Assembly (NCBI RefSeq): GCF_006438925.1
Contig: NZ_RCZA01000011.1
Coordinates: 85,699 to 149,698 of the forward strand
Length of the DNA stretch: 64,000 nt
Reading direction: 5' to 3'
From: Pseudomonas mandelii
GTDB lineage: Bacteria > Pseudomonadota > Gammaproteobacteria > Pseudomonadales > Pseudomonadaceae
The notes under the pieces were generated by a model. The model was not told the origin of the DNA. It saw only the letters and a program-made list of their open reading frames with translations, and made no database searches. How positions within the stretch are numbered: the stretch's first letter is position 1; every line of letters starts with the position of its first letter. Both the position numbers and the translations under genes were made by a program. Shown in pieces: positions 16,435-25,470 of this stretch.

Positions 16435-17847
16435 ATGAAACTGAGTAGCACCGCGTTACTGGCCTTGGCCATCAGCAGCGTAACCGCCTCGGCGTACGCA
16501 GAAACCCAAAGCCAGGAATTCACCCCGGTTACGGTCAATACCAAAAGCGCTCAAGCCGATGCAACCGGCTTTATCGAAGGCAGTACGGTCACCGGCAGCA
16601 CGCGTAACTGGTACGCCAACGAACAACTGAAACGTGGTGGCAAGTTCACTTACCGTAAAGACGGTGTAGCGACCCCGACTGATCGTCGTATCAACTGGCT
16701 CCAGGGCACCATCGTCAAGTACAACTCGGGCTTCACCGAAGGCACCGTGGGTTTCAGCACAGAAGTAGCGGCCTACAACGCCATTGCTCTGGAACGTGAC
16801 CGCGAGAACCTGGCGTCCAACAACGGCGGCGCACCGGGCACACGCCCAGGCGCGGGCAACAACCGTACCCTGACCAAAGAAGGCGGCGACGCTCAAGGTC
16901 AGTGGAGCAAAATCGGCCTGGCCAACGTCAAGGCTCGTGTCTCCAACACCACCCTGACCGCTGGCCGCATGAACTTCAGCAGCCCGCAAGTCGATGTGAT
17001 CGGCAACCGCCCACTGCCTTCGAGCTTCGAAGGTGTCGCGATCCACAGCGAAGAGCTGAACAACCTGTCCTTCGACGCAGGGACCTTTGACCGCGTTTCG
17101 CCGCGTACCGAAGAAAGCCTGAGCAAGTTCCGCTCCGAATACCAAAACATTACTGCTGAAACCGATCACGTTAATACGGCAGGCCTCACCTATACCCCTT
17201 TCGCCAGCCTGACCACCAGCCTGTGGGCGACCCAGGCCGAAGACTACTGGAACCAGTACTACTTCGGCGCCAGCCACGTGTTGGGTGACAGTTCGGTACT
17301 GAGCCTGACCACCGGCCTGAACTACTACAAAACCGTCGACCAAGGTAAAAAGCTGCTGGGCCAAATCGACAACCAAGCCGGCTCCCTATCGTTCGGCCTG
17401 ACTCACCAGGCTCACAGCCTGACCTTCTCGTACCAGGAAATTAACGGTAACGAGTACTTCGACTACCTGCACGAAACCAACGGCATCTACCTGGCCAACT
17501 CCCTGCTGTCGGACTTCAACGGCCCGAACGAGAAGTCCTTCCAGATCGCCTACGGCCTGAACATGGCTGAGTACGGCGTTCCAGGCCTGAAGTTCAACAT
17601 CTACCAGGCTCGCGGCTGGGGTATCGACGGTACTCACTACAACGGTACTGCCTACGACGTTAAGAACATGGACGGCGAAACCCACTACGAATACGGCATC
17701 GGTTCTACGTACGCCGTTCAGAGCGGCCCACTCAAAGCCACCACTGTTCGCGCGACCTATACCGCACACCGTGCCAGCGAAAACCAGGGTGATGGCAGCA
17801 TCAACGAGTTCCGTCTCGTGACCACCATCCCGTTCAACATTCTGTAA
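16435..17847 (+). CDS. opdP: OprD-family outer-membrane porin (OpdP-like)
   Basis: A 470-residue porin with a signal peptide (MKLSSTALLALAISSVTASAYA). The OprD family pattern is visible: FIEGSTVTGSTRNWYANEQ near the N-terminus, VGFSTEVAAYNAIALERDR, RMNFSSPQVDVIGNRPLPSSFEG, and a terminal F-N-I-L of aromatic/hydrophobic character expected for barrel assembly. OprD porins are 18-stranded substrate-specific channels; OpdP (OccD3) of P. aeruginosa takes up Gly-Glu dipeptide and carbapenems. Its place inside the dpp cluster supports peptide uptake. A strong AGAAAGGAGCTTCACC site and a downstream hairpin are present. Confidence 0.9.
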   Translation: MKLSSTALLALAISSVTASAYAETQSQEFTPVTVNTKSAQADATGFIEGSTVTGSTRNWYANEQLKRGGKFTYRKDGVATPTDRRINWLQGTIVKYNSGFTEGTVGFSTEVAAYNAIALERDRENLASNNGGAPGTRPGAGNNRTLTKEGGDAQGQWSKIGLANVKARVSNTTLTAGRMNFSSPQVDVIGNRPLPSSFEGVAIHSEELNNLSFDAGTFDRVSPRTEESLSKFRSEYQNITAETDHVNTAGLTYTPFASLTTSLWATQAEDYWNQYYFGASHVLGDSSVLSLTTGLNYYKTVDQGKKLLGQIDNQAGSLSFGLTHQAHSLTFSYQEINGNEYFDYLHETNGIYLANSLLSDFNGPNEKSFQIAYGLNMAEYGVPGLKFNIYQARGWGIDGTHYNGTAYDVKNMDGETHYEYGIGSTYAVQSGPLKATTVRATYTAHRASENQGDGSINEFRLVTTIPFNIL

Positions 17848-17858
17848 TGAACCTGCCA

Positions 17859-17900
17859 AACGGCTGATTCAGTGACGAATCGGCCGTTCGGCTTTTGTCC
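17859..17900 (+). terminator. Terminator after opdP
   Basis: AACGGC-T-GATTC pairs with GAATC-G-GCCGTT around a short loop, followed by a T-rich stretch. It lies 12 bp past the opdP stop and partly separates opdP from dppA4. Confidence 0.7.
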
Positions 17901-17927
17901 TTTTAACCGATTGCAGAGGGTTCTTTG

Positions 17928-19523
17928 ATGAAAATGCTTCCCCTACGTGCGGCCATCGCAGCCGCGTTGCTGAGTGTCGCTATTGGCGCCTCGGCCAAAC
18001 CCCTGGTGGTCTGCACCGAAGCCAGTCCGGAAGGCTTCGATATGGTCCAGTACACGACTGCAGTCACCGCCGATGCGGTGGCCGAAACCATCTTCAATCG
18101 TCTGGCGGACTTCAAGCCCGGCACCACTGAAGTGATTCCGGCACTGGCCGATTCCTGGGACATCAGCGAGGACGGCCTGACCTACACGTTCCACCTGCGC
18201 AAAGGCGTCAAGTTCCACACCACCGAATACTTCAAGCCGACCCGCGACATGAACGCCGACGACGTGGTCTGGAGCTTCCAGCGTCAGCTGGACCCGAACC
18301 ACCCGTGGCACAAACTGTCGAGCGTGGGCTTCCCGTACTTTGAAAGCATGGGCTTCAAGGAACTGCTCAAAAGTGTCGAGAAGATCGACGACAACACGGT
18401 CACCTTCACCCTGACCCGCCGCGAAGCGCCGTTCCTGGCCGACATCGCCATGGCCTTCTCCTCGATTTACTCCGCCGAGTATGCCGACCAGCTGCTCAAG
18501 GCCAACAAGACCGGCGACCTGAACAACAAGCCTGTCGGCACCGGCCCGTTCGTTTTCCAGCGTTACAACAAGGACGCTCAAGTTCGCTTCAAGGCCAACC
18601 CGGATTACTTCCGTGGCAAGCCACCGGCTGATTCGCTGATCCTGGCCATCGCCACCGACAACAACGTGCGCTTGCAAAAACTGAAAGCAAACGAGTGCCA
18701 GATTGCGCTGTATCCCAAGCCAGATGACATTCCGAGCATCAAGAAAGACGCCAAGCTGAGTGTCGATGAACTGAACGCGATGACCGTCTCGTACATCGCC
18801 ATGAACACCTCGCACAAGTACATGAGCGATGTGCGCGTACGTAAAGCCATCGACATCGCCTTCGACAAGGCCGCGTACGTCAACGCGTTGTTCGGCAAAG
18901 GCAATGCGACCGTGGCGGTCAATCCGTACCCGGACACCTTGCTGGGCTACAACCACGACCTGAAGAATCCGCCACGTGATCTGGACAAGGCTCGCGCCTT
19001 GCTCAAGGAAGCCGGCGTACCGGAAGGCACCACGTTCACTCTGTTCACCCGTAACGGCGGCGGTCCAACCAACCCTAACCCAATGCTCGGCGCGCAGATG
19101 ATGCAGGCTGACCTGGCCAAGGTCGGGATCAAGATCGATATTCGCGTCATGGAATGGGGCGAAATGCTCAAGCGCGCGAAAAACGGCGAGCACGACATGG
19201 TTTCTGCCGGATGGGCGGGCGATAACGGCGACCCGGATAACTTCCTGACGCCTATGCTCAGTTGCGAGGCCGCCAAAAACGGCGAAAACTACGCACGCTG
19301 GTGTAATGAGAAGTTCCAGACGCTGATCGATGAAGCCCGGGCTAAAGTGAACCCGGCGGAACGCGCAGCGCTCTATGAGCAAGCCCAGGAGGTTTTCAAT
19401 CAGGACCAGCCATGGATCAGCATGGCGCACACCCGTATGTTCACCGCAATGCGCAACAACGTAGAGGGCTATCACATTAGCCCGCTCACCACTAATAACT
19501 TCGCCACCACCCAGGTGAAGTAG
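17928..19523 (+). CDS. dppA4: Dipeptide ABC transporter substrate-binding protein 4
   Basis: A 531-residue SBP_bac_5 protein, start MKMLPLRAAIAAALL after GCAGAGGG; a TTG one codon earlier is not preferred. Signal peptide cut after ASA|KPLVVC. It is the most divergent of the four binding proteins (KLSSVGFPYFESMGFKELLKS, QPWISMAHTRMFTAMRNN). Its place directly before dppB suggests it is the original partner of the permease, with the three others as later duplicates. Only a hairpin separates it from dppB. Confidence 0.88.
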   Translation: MKMLPLRAAIAAALLSVAIGASAKPLVVCTEASPEGFDMVQYTTAVTADAVAETIFNRLADFKPGTTEVIPALADSWDISEDGLTYTFHLRKGVKFHTTEYFKPTRDMNADDVVWSFQRQLDPNHPWHKLSSVGFPYFESMGFKELLKSVEKIDDNTVTFTLTRREAPFLADIAMAFSSIYSAEYADQLLKANKTGDLNNKPVGTGPFVFQRYNKDAQVRFKANPDYFRGKPPADSLILAIATDNNVRLQKLKANECQIALYPKPDDIPSIKKDAKLSVDELNAMTVSYIAMNTSHKYMSDVRVRKAIDIAFDKAAYVNALFGKGNATVAVNPYPDTLLGYNHDLKNPPRDLDKARALLKEAGVPEGTTFTLFTRNGGGPTNPNPMLGAQMMQADLAKVGIKIDIRVMEWGEMLKRAKNGEHDMVSAGWAGDNGDPDNFLTPMLSCEAAKNGENYARWCNEKFQTLIDEARAKVNPAERAALYEQAQEVFNQDQPWISMAHTRMFTAMRNNVEGYHISPLTTNNFATTQVK

Positions 19524-19534
19524 ATAAGAAACTA

Positions 19535-19561
19535 CCGGCATTCCTGACCCAGGAATGCCGG
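19535..19561 (+). promoter_or_regulatory. Intercistronic hairpin between dppA4 and dppB
   Basis: CCGGCATTCCTG and its exact complement form a 12-bp stem with a three-base loop (ACC), with no T-run. Such a structure after a binding-protein gene usually stabilises the upstream mRNA and lowers permease expression; it is not a full terminator by sequence. Confidence 0.7.
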
Positions 19562-19595
19562 GCACGCCTAACCGGCTGATGAGGTACACCACAAG

Positions 19596-20606
19596 ATGTT
19601 TAGTTTTATTGCCCGCCGATTGGGGTTATTGATCCCCACGTTCTTCGGCATCACCTTGCTGACTTTCGCGTTGATTCGCATGATTCCTGGCGACCCCGTG
19701 GAAGTAATGATGGGCGAACGTCGAGTCGACCCCGAAATGCATGCTCAGGCAATGGAACGCCTAGGTCTGAACAAACCCCTGTATGCCCAATACCTGGATT
19801 ACATCGGCAAGTTGGCCCACGGCGACCTTGGCCAATCCCTGCGTACCCGTGAAAGCGTCTGGAGCGAATTCACGTCTCTATTCCCCGCGACCCTGGAACT
19901 GTCCACGGCCGCCCTGTTGTTCGCCGGCGTCCTGGGCCTTCTGGCCGGGGTGATCGCGGCACTCAAGCGAGGATCCCTGTTCGACCACGGGGTGATGGGC
20001 ATCTCCCTGGCGGGATATTCGATGCCGATCTTCTGGTGGGGCCTGATCCTGATCATGTTCTTCTCGGTGTCCCTGGGCTGGACCCCGGTGTCCGGGCGGA
20101 TCGACCTGCTCTATGACATCGAGCCGCGGACCGGTTTCATGCTCATCGACACGCTACTGGCCGATGACGTCGGTGCATTCTTCGATGCCCTGCATCACCT
20201 GATCCTGCCGGCCATTGTGCTCGGCACCATCCCGCTGGCAGTGATCGCGCGGATGACCCGCTCTTCGATGCTCGAAGTGCTGCGTGAAGACTACATCCGT
20301 ACCGCCCGCGCCAAAGGCCTGTCGCCGTCGCGCGTGGTATTCGTCCACGGCCTGCGTAACGCGCTGATTCCGGTACTGACCGTGGTCGGCCTGCAAGTCG
20401 GCACATTGCTGGCCGGTGCGGTCCTGACCGAAACCATCTTCTCCTGGCCCGGCATCGGCAAATGGCTGATCGAAGCCATTGGCGCACGGGACTATCCCGT
20501 GGTGCAAAACGGCATCCTGTTAATCGCCTGCCTGGTGATTCTGGTCAACTTCGTAGTGGACATCCTCTACGGCTTTGCCAACCCACGCATTCGTCACCAG
20601 CGCTGA
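19596..20606 (+). CDS. dppB: Dipeptide ABC transporter permease DppB
   Basis: A 336-residue inner-membrane permease with six membrane segments. It starts MFSFIARRLGLLIPTFFGITLLTF, a typical DppB/OppB N-terminus, and has the EAA loop DYIRTARAKGLSPSRVVFVHGLRNALIP that couples to the ATPases. It forms the pore with DppC, whose gene starts 8 bp later. Part of the dppA4BCDF operon. Confidence 0.94.
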   Translation: MFSFIARRLGLLIPTFFGITLLTFALIRMIPGDPVEVMMGERRVDPEMHAQAMERLGLNKPLYAQYLDYIGKLAHGDLGQSLRTRESVWSEFTSLFPATLELSTAALLFAGVLGLLAGVIAALKRGSLFDHGVMGISLAGYSMPIFWWGLILIMFFSVSLGWTPVSGRIDLLYDIEPRTGFMLIDTLLADDVGAFFDALHHLILPAIVLGTIPLAVIARMTRSSMLEVLREDYIRTARAKGLSPSRVVFVHGLRNALIPVLTVVGLQVGTLLAGAVLTETIFSWPGIGKWLIEAIGARDYPVVQNGILLIACLVILVNFVVDILYGFANPRIRHQR

Positions 20607-20613
20607 GATCATT

Positions 20614-21531
20614 ATGACCATGACCACTTCAATTCCAGCGGTAGCAGTCGATCAAAGCCTGCTGTATCCGTCTCCCTACAAAGAATTCTGGCAAGCGTTC
20701 TCCAAGAACAAAGGCGCCGTCGCCGGCCTGCTGTTCATGCTGCTGGTGATTTTCTGCGCACTGTTCGCCCCTTGGGTGGCACCGCATAACCCGAGCGAGC
20801 AGTACCGCGACTTCCTGCTGACCCCGCCGTCCTGGCTGGAAGGTGGGCAAATCCAGTTCCTGCTCGGCACCGATGAACTGGGTCGCGACCTGCTGTCGCG
20901 GCTGATCCACGGTTCGCGCCTGTCCCTGCTGATCGGCTTGTCGTCGGTGGTGATGTCGCTGATTCCGGGCATCCTTTTGGGTCTGTTCGCCGGGTTTTTC
21001 CCGCGCTTGCTCGGCCCGACCATCATGCGTCTGATGGACATCATGCTGGCTCTGCCGTCCCTGCTGCTGGCGGTGGCAATTGTCGCCATCCTCGGCCCTG
21101 GCCTGATCAACACCATTATTGCCATCGCCGTGGTTTCGTTGCCGTCCTATGTTCGTCTGACCCGCGCCGCGGTGATGGGTGAACTGAACCGCGACTACGT
21201 GACCGCCGCGCGCCTGGCCGGTGCCGGTCTGCCACGCCTGATGTTCGTCACCGTGCTGCCTAACTGCATGGCGCCGCTGATCGTTCAGGCGACCTTGAGT
21301 TTCTCTTCGGCGATTCTCGATGCCGCCGCACTGGGCTTCCTCGGCCTTGGCGTTCAACCGCCAACCCCTGAGTGGGGCACCATGCTGGCTTCGGCTCGCG
21401 ACTACATTGAACGCGCCTGGTGGGTCGTCAGTCTGCCTGGTTTGACCATTTTGCTCAGCGTGCTGGCAATCAACTTGATGGGCGACGGCCTGCGCGATGC
21501 GCTGGACCCAAAACTCAAGAACGCCGCCTGA
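20614..21531 (+). CDS. dppC: Dipeptide ABC transporter permease DppC
   Basis: A 305-residue permease, start MTMTTSIPAVAVDQ at 20614; a longer reading would overlap dppB. The N-terminal OppC-type segment (FSKNKGAVAGLLFMLLVIFCALFAPW) precedes the transport domain, with the LLGTDELGRDLLSRLIHGSRLSL signature of DppC/OppC and the EAA loop DYVTAARLAGAGLPRLMFVTVLPNC. It pairs with DppB in the membrane. Confidence 0.94.
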   Translation: MTMTTSIPAVAVDQSLLYPSPYKEFWQAFSKNKGAVAGLLFMLLVIFCALFAPWVAPHNPSEQYRDFLLTPPSWLEGGQIQFLLGTDELGRDLLSRLIHGSRLSLLIGLSSVVMSLIPGILLGLFAGFFPRLLGPTIMRLMDIMLALPSLLLAVAIVAILGPGLINTIIAIAVVSLPSYVRLTRAAVMGELNRDYVTAARLAGAGLPRLMFVTVLPNCMAPLIVQATLSFSSAILDAAALGFLGLGVQPPTPEWGTMLASARDYIERAWWVVSLPGLTILLSVLAINLMGDGLRDALDPKLKNAA

Positions 21532-21541
21532 GGAGATTCAA

Positions 21542-22510
21542 ATGTCACTGTTAGAAATCAAGAATCTCAACGTTCGCTTCGGCGACAAGAACGCCGTTCC
21601 GGTGGTCGACGGTCTCGACATTACCGTGGACAAGGGCGAAGTTCTGGCCATCGTTGGCGAATCGGGTTCCGGCAAGTCCGTGACCATGATGGCGCTGATG
21701 GGCCTGATCGAACATCCGGGGATTGTCACCGCCGACGCCCTGAATTTCGACGGCAAGAACATGCTCAAACTGAGCAACCGTCAGCGTCGGCAGATCGTCG
21801 GCAAAGACCTGGCGATGGTTTTCCAGGACCCGATGACCGCGCTGAACCCGAGCTACACCGTCGGTTTCCAGATCGAAGAAGTGCTGCGCCTGCACCTGAA
21901 AATGTCCGGCAAGCAAGCTCGCGCACGCGCCATCGAACTGTTGGAAAAAGTTGAAATCCCGGGCGCCGCCAGCCGTATGGATGCTTACCCGCATCAACTG
22001 TCCGGTGGTATGAGCCAGCGTGTTGCGATCGCCATGGCGATTGCCGGCGAACCGAAATTGCTGATCGCCGACGAACCAACCACCGCACTGGACGTAACGA
22101 TTCAGGCGCAGATCATGGACCTGTTGTTGGCCCTGCAGAAAGAGCAGAACATGGGCCTGGTGCTGATCACTCACGACCTCGCGGTCGTGGCCGAAACCGC
22201 TCAGCGCGTGTGCGTGATGTACGCCGGCCAAGCGGTCGAAGTGGGTCAGGTGCCTCAGCTGTTCGACATTCCGGCGCACCCGTACAGCGAAGCGCTGCTC
22301 AAGGCGATTCCGGAACATAGTCTGGGCGCCACCCGCCTGGCGACGCTGCCGGGCATCGTTCCCGGTCGTTATGACCGTCCGCAGGGTTGCCTGCTGTCGC
22401 CGCGTTGCCCGTATGTGCAGGATACCTGCCGTCAGCAACGTCCAACCCTTGACCCGAAAAGCAACAGCCTCGCCCGCTGCTTCTACCCGTTGAATCAGGA
22501 GGTGGCGTAA
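21542..22510 (+). CDS. dppD: Dipeptide ABC transporter ATP-binding protein DppD
   Basis: A 322-residue ATPase. Walker A GESGSGKSVTMMALMG, signature LSGGMSQRVAIAMAIA, Walker B LLIADEPTTALDVT. The C-terminal oligopeptide extension has the Cys cluster GCLLSPRCPYVQDTC, which holds a [4Fe-4S] cluster in related DppD proteins. Start chosen at 21542 after GAGGAGATTCAA. Its stop and the dppF start share one base. Confidence 0.94.
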   Translation: MSLLEIKNLNVRFGDKNAVPVVDGLDITVDKGEVLAIVGESGSGKSVTMMALMGLIEHPGIVTADALNFDGKNMLKLSNRQRRQIVGKDLAMVFQDPMTALNPSYTVGFQIEEVLRLHLKMSGKQARARAIELLEKVEIPGAASRMDAYPHQLSGGMSQRVAIAMAIAGEPKLLIADEPTTALDVTIQAQIMDLLLALQKEQNMGLVLITHDLAVVAETAQRVCVMYAGQAVEVGQVPQLFDIPAHPYSEALLKAIPEHSLGATRLATLPGIVPGRYDRPQGCLLSPRCPYVQDTCRQQRPTLDPKSNSLARCFYPLNQEVA

Positions 22511-23490
22511 TGGCCGTCGTACTTACCGCCCGCGACCTGACCCGTCACTACGAAGTGTCCCGTGGCCTGTTCAAGGGCCATGCGACCGTTCGAGCCCTGA
22601 ACGGTGTGTCGTTCGAACTGGAAGCCGGCAAGACCCTCGCTGTCGTCGGTGAATCGGGCTGCGGCAAATCCACCCTGGCCCGTGCCCTGACGCTGATCGA
22701 AGAGCCCTCCTCAGGCTCCTTGAAAATCGCCGGGCAGGAAGTCACTGGCGCTGACAAGGCTCAACGCAAGCAACTGCGCAAAGACGTGCAGATGGTGTTC
22801 CAGAGCCCATACGCGTCGTTGAACCCCCGGCAGAAAGTCGGTGATCAACTGGCCGAGCCGCTGCTGATCAACACCAACCTGAGCGCCGCCGAACGTCGCG
22901 AGAAAGTCCAGGCGATGATGAAGCAGGTGGGCTTGCGTCCTGAGCATTACCAGCGTTATCCGCACATGTTCTCCGGCGGTCAGCGCCAGCGGATCGCCCT
23001 GGCCCGCGCGATGATGTTGCAGCCTAAAGTGCTGGTCGCAGATGAACCGACCTCGGCGCTGGACGTGTCCATTCAGGCGCAAGTGCTGAACCTGTTCATG
23101 GACTTGCAGCAAGAGTTCAACACCGCTTACGTGTTCATCTCCCACAACCTGGCGGTGGTGCAACACGTCGCCGATGACGTAATGGTGATGTACCTCGGCC
23201 GTCCGGTAGAAATGGGCCCGAAGAACGACATCTACGAGCGTCCTCTGCACCCGTACACCCAGGCGCTGCTGTCGGCCACCCCGACCATTCACCCGGACCC
23301 GAACAAGCCGAAAATCAAGATCGTCGGCGAATTGCCCAACCCGCTGAACCCGCCATCCGGCTGCGCTTTCCACAAGCGCTGCCCGTACGCGACCGAGCGC
23401 TGCAGCACTGAAGAGCCGGCCCTGCGCCTGCTCGACAGCCGCCAGGTGGCTTGCCACTACGCCGAGCAGTTCCTCGACGGCGCGGCATAA
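22510..23490 (+). CDS. dppF: Dipeptide ABC transporter ATP-binding protein DppF
   Basis: A 326-residue ATPase. Walker A GESGCGKSTLARAL, signature FSGGQRQRIALARAMML, Walker B VLVADEPTSALDVS. The C-terminal tail GCAFHKRCPYATERC matches the OppF/DppF extension. It forms the ATPase dimer with DppD. It is the last gene of the operon, translationally coupled to dppD by a TAATG junction and followed by a strong terminator. Confidence 0.94.
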   Translation: MAVVLTARDLTRHYEVSRGLFKGHATVRALNGVSFELEAGKTLAVVGESGCGKSTLARALTLIEEPSSGSLKIAGQEVTGADKAQRKQLRKDVQMVFQSPYASLNPRQKVGDQLAEPLLINTNLSAAERREKVQAMMKQVGLRPEHYQRYPHMFSGGQRQRIALARAMMLQPKVLVADEPTSALDVSIQAQVLNLFMDLQQEFNTAYVFISHNLAVVQHVADDVMVMYLGRPVEMGPKNDIYERPLHPYTQALLSATPTIHPDPNKPKIKIVGELPNPLNPPSGCAFHKRCPYATERCSTEEPALRLLDSRQVACHYAEQFLDGAA

Positions 23491-23526
23491 AAAAACGCGC
23501 CTCAGTCACTGAGGCGCGCTTTTTCA
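23491..23526 (+). terminator. Terminator of the dpp operon
   Basis: GCGCCTCAGT and ACTGAGGCGC pair around a short loop, with A-run before and T-run after, so it could work in both directions. A second AACCCCTTCT/AGAAGGGGTT hairpin at 23536-23585 would end the leftward small gene. Confidence 0.9.
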
Positions 23527-23597
23527 GAGTTAACCAAACCCCTTCTGCCTGGGCTGCGCATCAGTCCGATAGAAGGGGTTTTTCTTTTGCCTGTTAT

Positions 23598-23843
23598 TTA
23601 AGCCCCTTTATCCTCGTCGGTGTCCGGCTCGTCAGTGGTCGAGTCGTCATCGCCCTCGCTGCCACCCTGATCCTGGTCGCCCGGCTCAGATTCGGATTTG
23701 GCGATCATCAGGGCCGTATGCGTCACCGGCCCGCTCGAGGCCTGCTCACCGTGGTCCTGGCACTCTGCCCACGCCGCCGACATGCCAACGGACAGCATCA
23801 CCAAAACCTTAAACAACAGCACAATGCGTTGAAAAATGCTCAT
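23598..23843 (-). CDS. Small exported acidic protein
   Basis: An 81-residue protein starting MSIFQRIVLLFKVL (an ATG four codons earlier is possible but sits on top of its own ribosome site). Residues 1-24 look like a signal peptide cut after AWA|ECQ. The last 30 or so residues are almost all Asp, Glu, Ser, Gly and Thr, a disordered acidic tail. I do not recognise a family. A terminator-like hairpin lies at its 3' side, supporting a real transcript. Confidence 0.5.
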   Translation of the reverse strand: MSIFQRIVLLFKVLVMLSVGMSAAWAECQDHGEQASSGPVTHTALMIAKSESEPGDQDQGGSEGDDDSTTDEPDTDEDKGA

Positions 23844-23999
23844 AGCCGATTCCATCCTTTCTTGAGTGGTGCATGGGGTGCGTGTCTGACGCTCAGTGAA
23901 ATCTAGTTCCGATTCACCCGGTTCTCCAGATAGGACGCTAACGAATGGACAGAATGCCGCCGAGAGGGAGATTGGTTTTGCATAATGGCTATAACCAGA

Positions 24000-25238
24000 T
24001 CAGCTAAGTGAAGCGGACTCGCCGTGCGCCGAGGAGAGAACCCGTTGCCGCTCCGACAAACGTGTTGCTTGATAAAACAGCGGTATGGACAACAGCGCCA
24101 GCGCCGCGCTGGCGAGCCAGACGCTATGCCCACCGAAATGACCATAGAGCTGGCCACCAAGCGCAGGCGAAAGCAGCGCACTTGCACTCCAGCACATGAA
24201 AAAAAGACCAAAGTAATGCCCGCTTTTTCCTCCTTGCGCATGCTGCATGACCAGCACATTCAGGGGCGGCATGAAAAAAGCTTCGCCAAGCGTCCAGATA
24301 ACCGTCGACAGGCAGACATAGAGCACCCCGGAACCCAGGGGCAACATCCCGAGCCCGCAGGCCAGTAAAAGGCTACCCGCCAGCAGTTGGCGACGCACGC
24401 CCCAATGCTCACTCCAATGAGATAACGGAATTTGCAGCAGCACCACCAGCGATGCATTGAGTGCAAATTGCCACCCGATGACTTCAGTGCTCAGCTGGTA
24501 GAACTCGAGTAAGTAATTGCCCAACATGCTGTAGACCGGGTCAAAGGCCAGGCCGAGCACGACAGAAGCCGCCAACAACCACAGGAAAGGTTTGTCTCGA
24601 TACGGTACGGATGAACCTGAAGCAATTTCAGGCACCACATCCGGTATCAGAACCGGCCGATGAAATGTCGTCCGGACAAACCACAACAACGCCAACAGCG
24701 TCATGGCTGCACTGACAAAAAACACCCAGCGAAAATCAGTCTGCGCCAGGACCCCACCCACCACCCCGGCGACCGCCATACCCAGGTTTCTGGCAACACG
24801 ACTCAATGACTGCGCACGAGCACGCTGCGCAACCTGGCAATACTCCATGATCAACCGCTGATGAAGGGTGCGAATAGCACCATCAAGTACACCGCTGAAC
24901 AGCAGCAACCCAGCCAGCAAAGGTACGTCAGTGACCAGCCCCAACAAGACCAATACCCATGCCGAGACAAAAAACAACGCGGCAGTGAGCCGCGCCGTGG
25001 AGAAATGATCACTCAGTAGTCCGCCGGCCATTGACCCTATCAGCAAGCCGGCCCCGTATCCGGATAACAACCAGCCAACGGTTTCAATCGCAAGTCCCAG
25101 TTCGTGGCGCAGGTACAACGCCATAAACAGCTTGACCATGGTGCTCAAGCGATTGATGAACAACAGCGCCGCCAGCACCCAGGCCATTACGCAGAAATAG
25201 CCGGCCGGCCGCAGCAGGTGAGTGAGCCGACTGGTCAT
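24000..25238 (-). CDS. MFS transporter
   Basis: A 412-residue inner-membrane protein with about twelve hydrophobic segments. The MFS loop 2-3 motif appears as GSMAGGLLSDHFSTARL. The start MTSRLTHLLRPAGYF follows AAGGGATCA at proper spacing; 19 codons upstream are open but begin with no site. The type resembles drug or metabolite efflux carriers, and the substrate cannot be read from sequence. It stands alone between the dpp operon and prfC, so context does not help. Confidence 0.85.
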   Translation of the reverse strand: MTSRLTHLLRPAGYFCVMAWVLAALLFINRLSTMVKLFMALYLRHELGLAIETVGWLLSGYGAGLLIGSMAGGLLSDHFSTARLTAALFFVSAWVLVLLGLVTDVPLLAGLLLFSGVLDGAIRTLHQRLIMEYCQVAQRARAQSLSRVARNLGMAVAGVVGGVLAQTDFRWVFFVSAAMTLLALLWFVRTTFHRPVLIPDVVPEIASGSSVPYRDKPFLWLLAASVVLGLAFDPVYSMLGNYLLEFYQLSTEVIGWQFALNASLVVLLQIPLSHWSEHWGVRRQLLAGSLLLACGLGMLPLGSGVLYVCLSTVIWTLGEAFFMPPLNVLVMQHAQGGKSGHYFGLFFMCWSASALLSPALGGQLYGHFGGHSVWLASAALALLSIPLFYQATRLSERQRVLSSAHGESASLS

Positions 25239-25410
25239 TCCATTGATCCCTTGTAGTCGCTGCTTGTGAAGTGTCCTCTGAACGTTAGACGTCAACGCTT
25301 TCGTTGTCGCGGGTAAAAATCCCGAGAACAGAAAAGCAGAGACAAGCTACGAAATCAGGAAAAAAGGCCTACAGAAAAACCCTACCCAACAATCGATTCG
25401 AGCTCGCTCA

Positions 25411-25451
25411 ATAAGCAAAAAAAAGCCCACTGTTGTTCACAGTGGGCTTTT
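25411..25451 (-). terminator. Terminator downstream of prfC
   Basis: AAAAGCCCACTGT and ACAGTGGGCTTTT form a long stem with a short loop. A-run on one side and T-run on the other make it usable for prfC on the minus strand. Confidence 0.88.
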
Positions 25452-25470
25452 GGCTTTCGCAACTCAGCGC

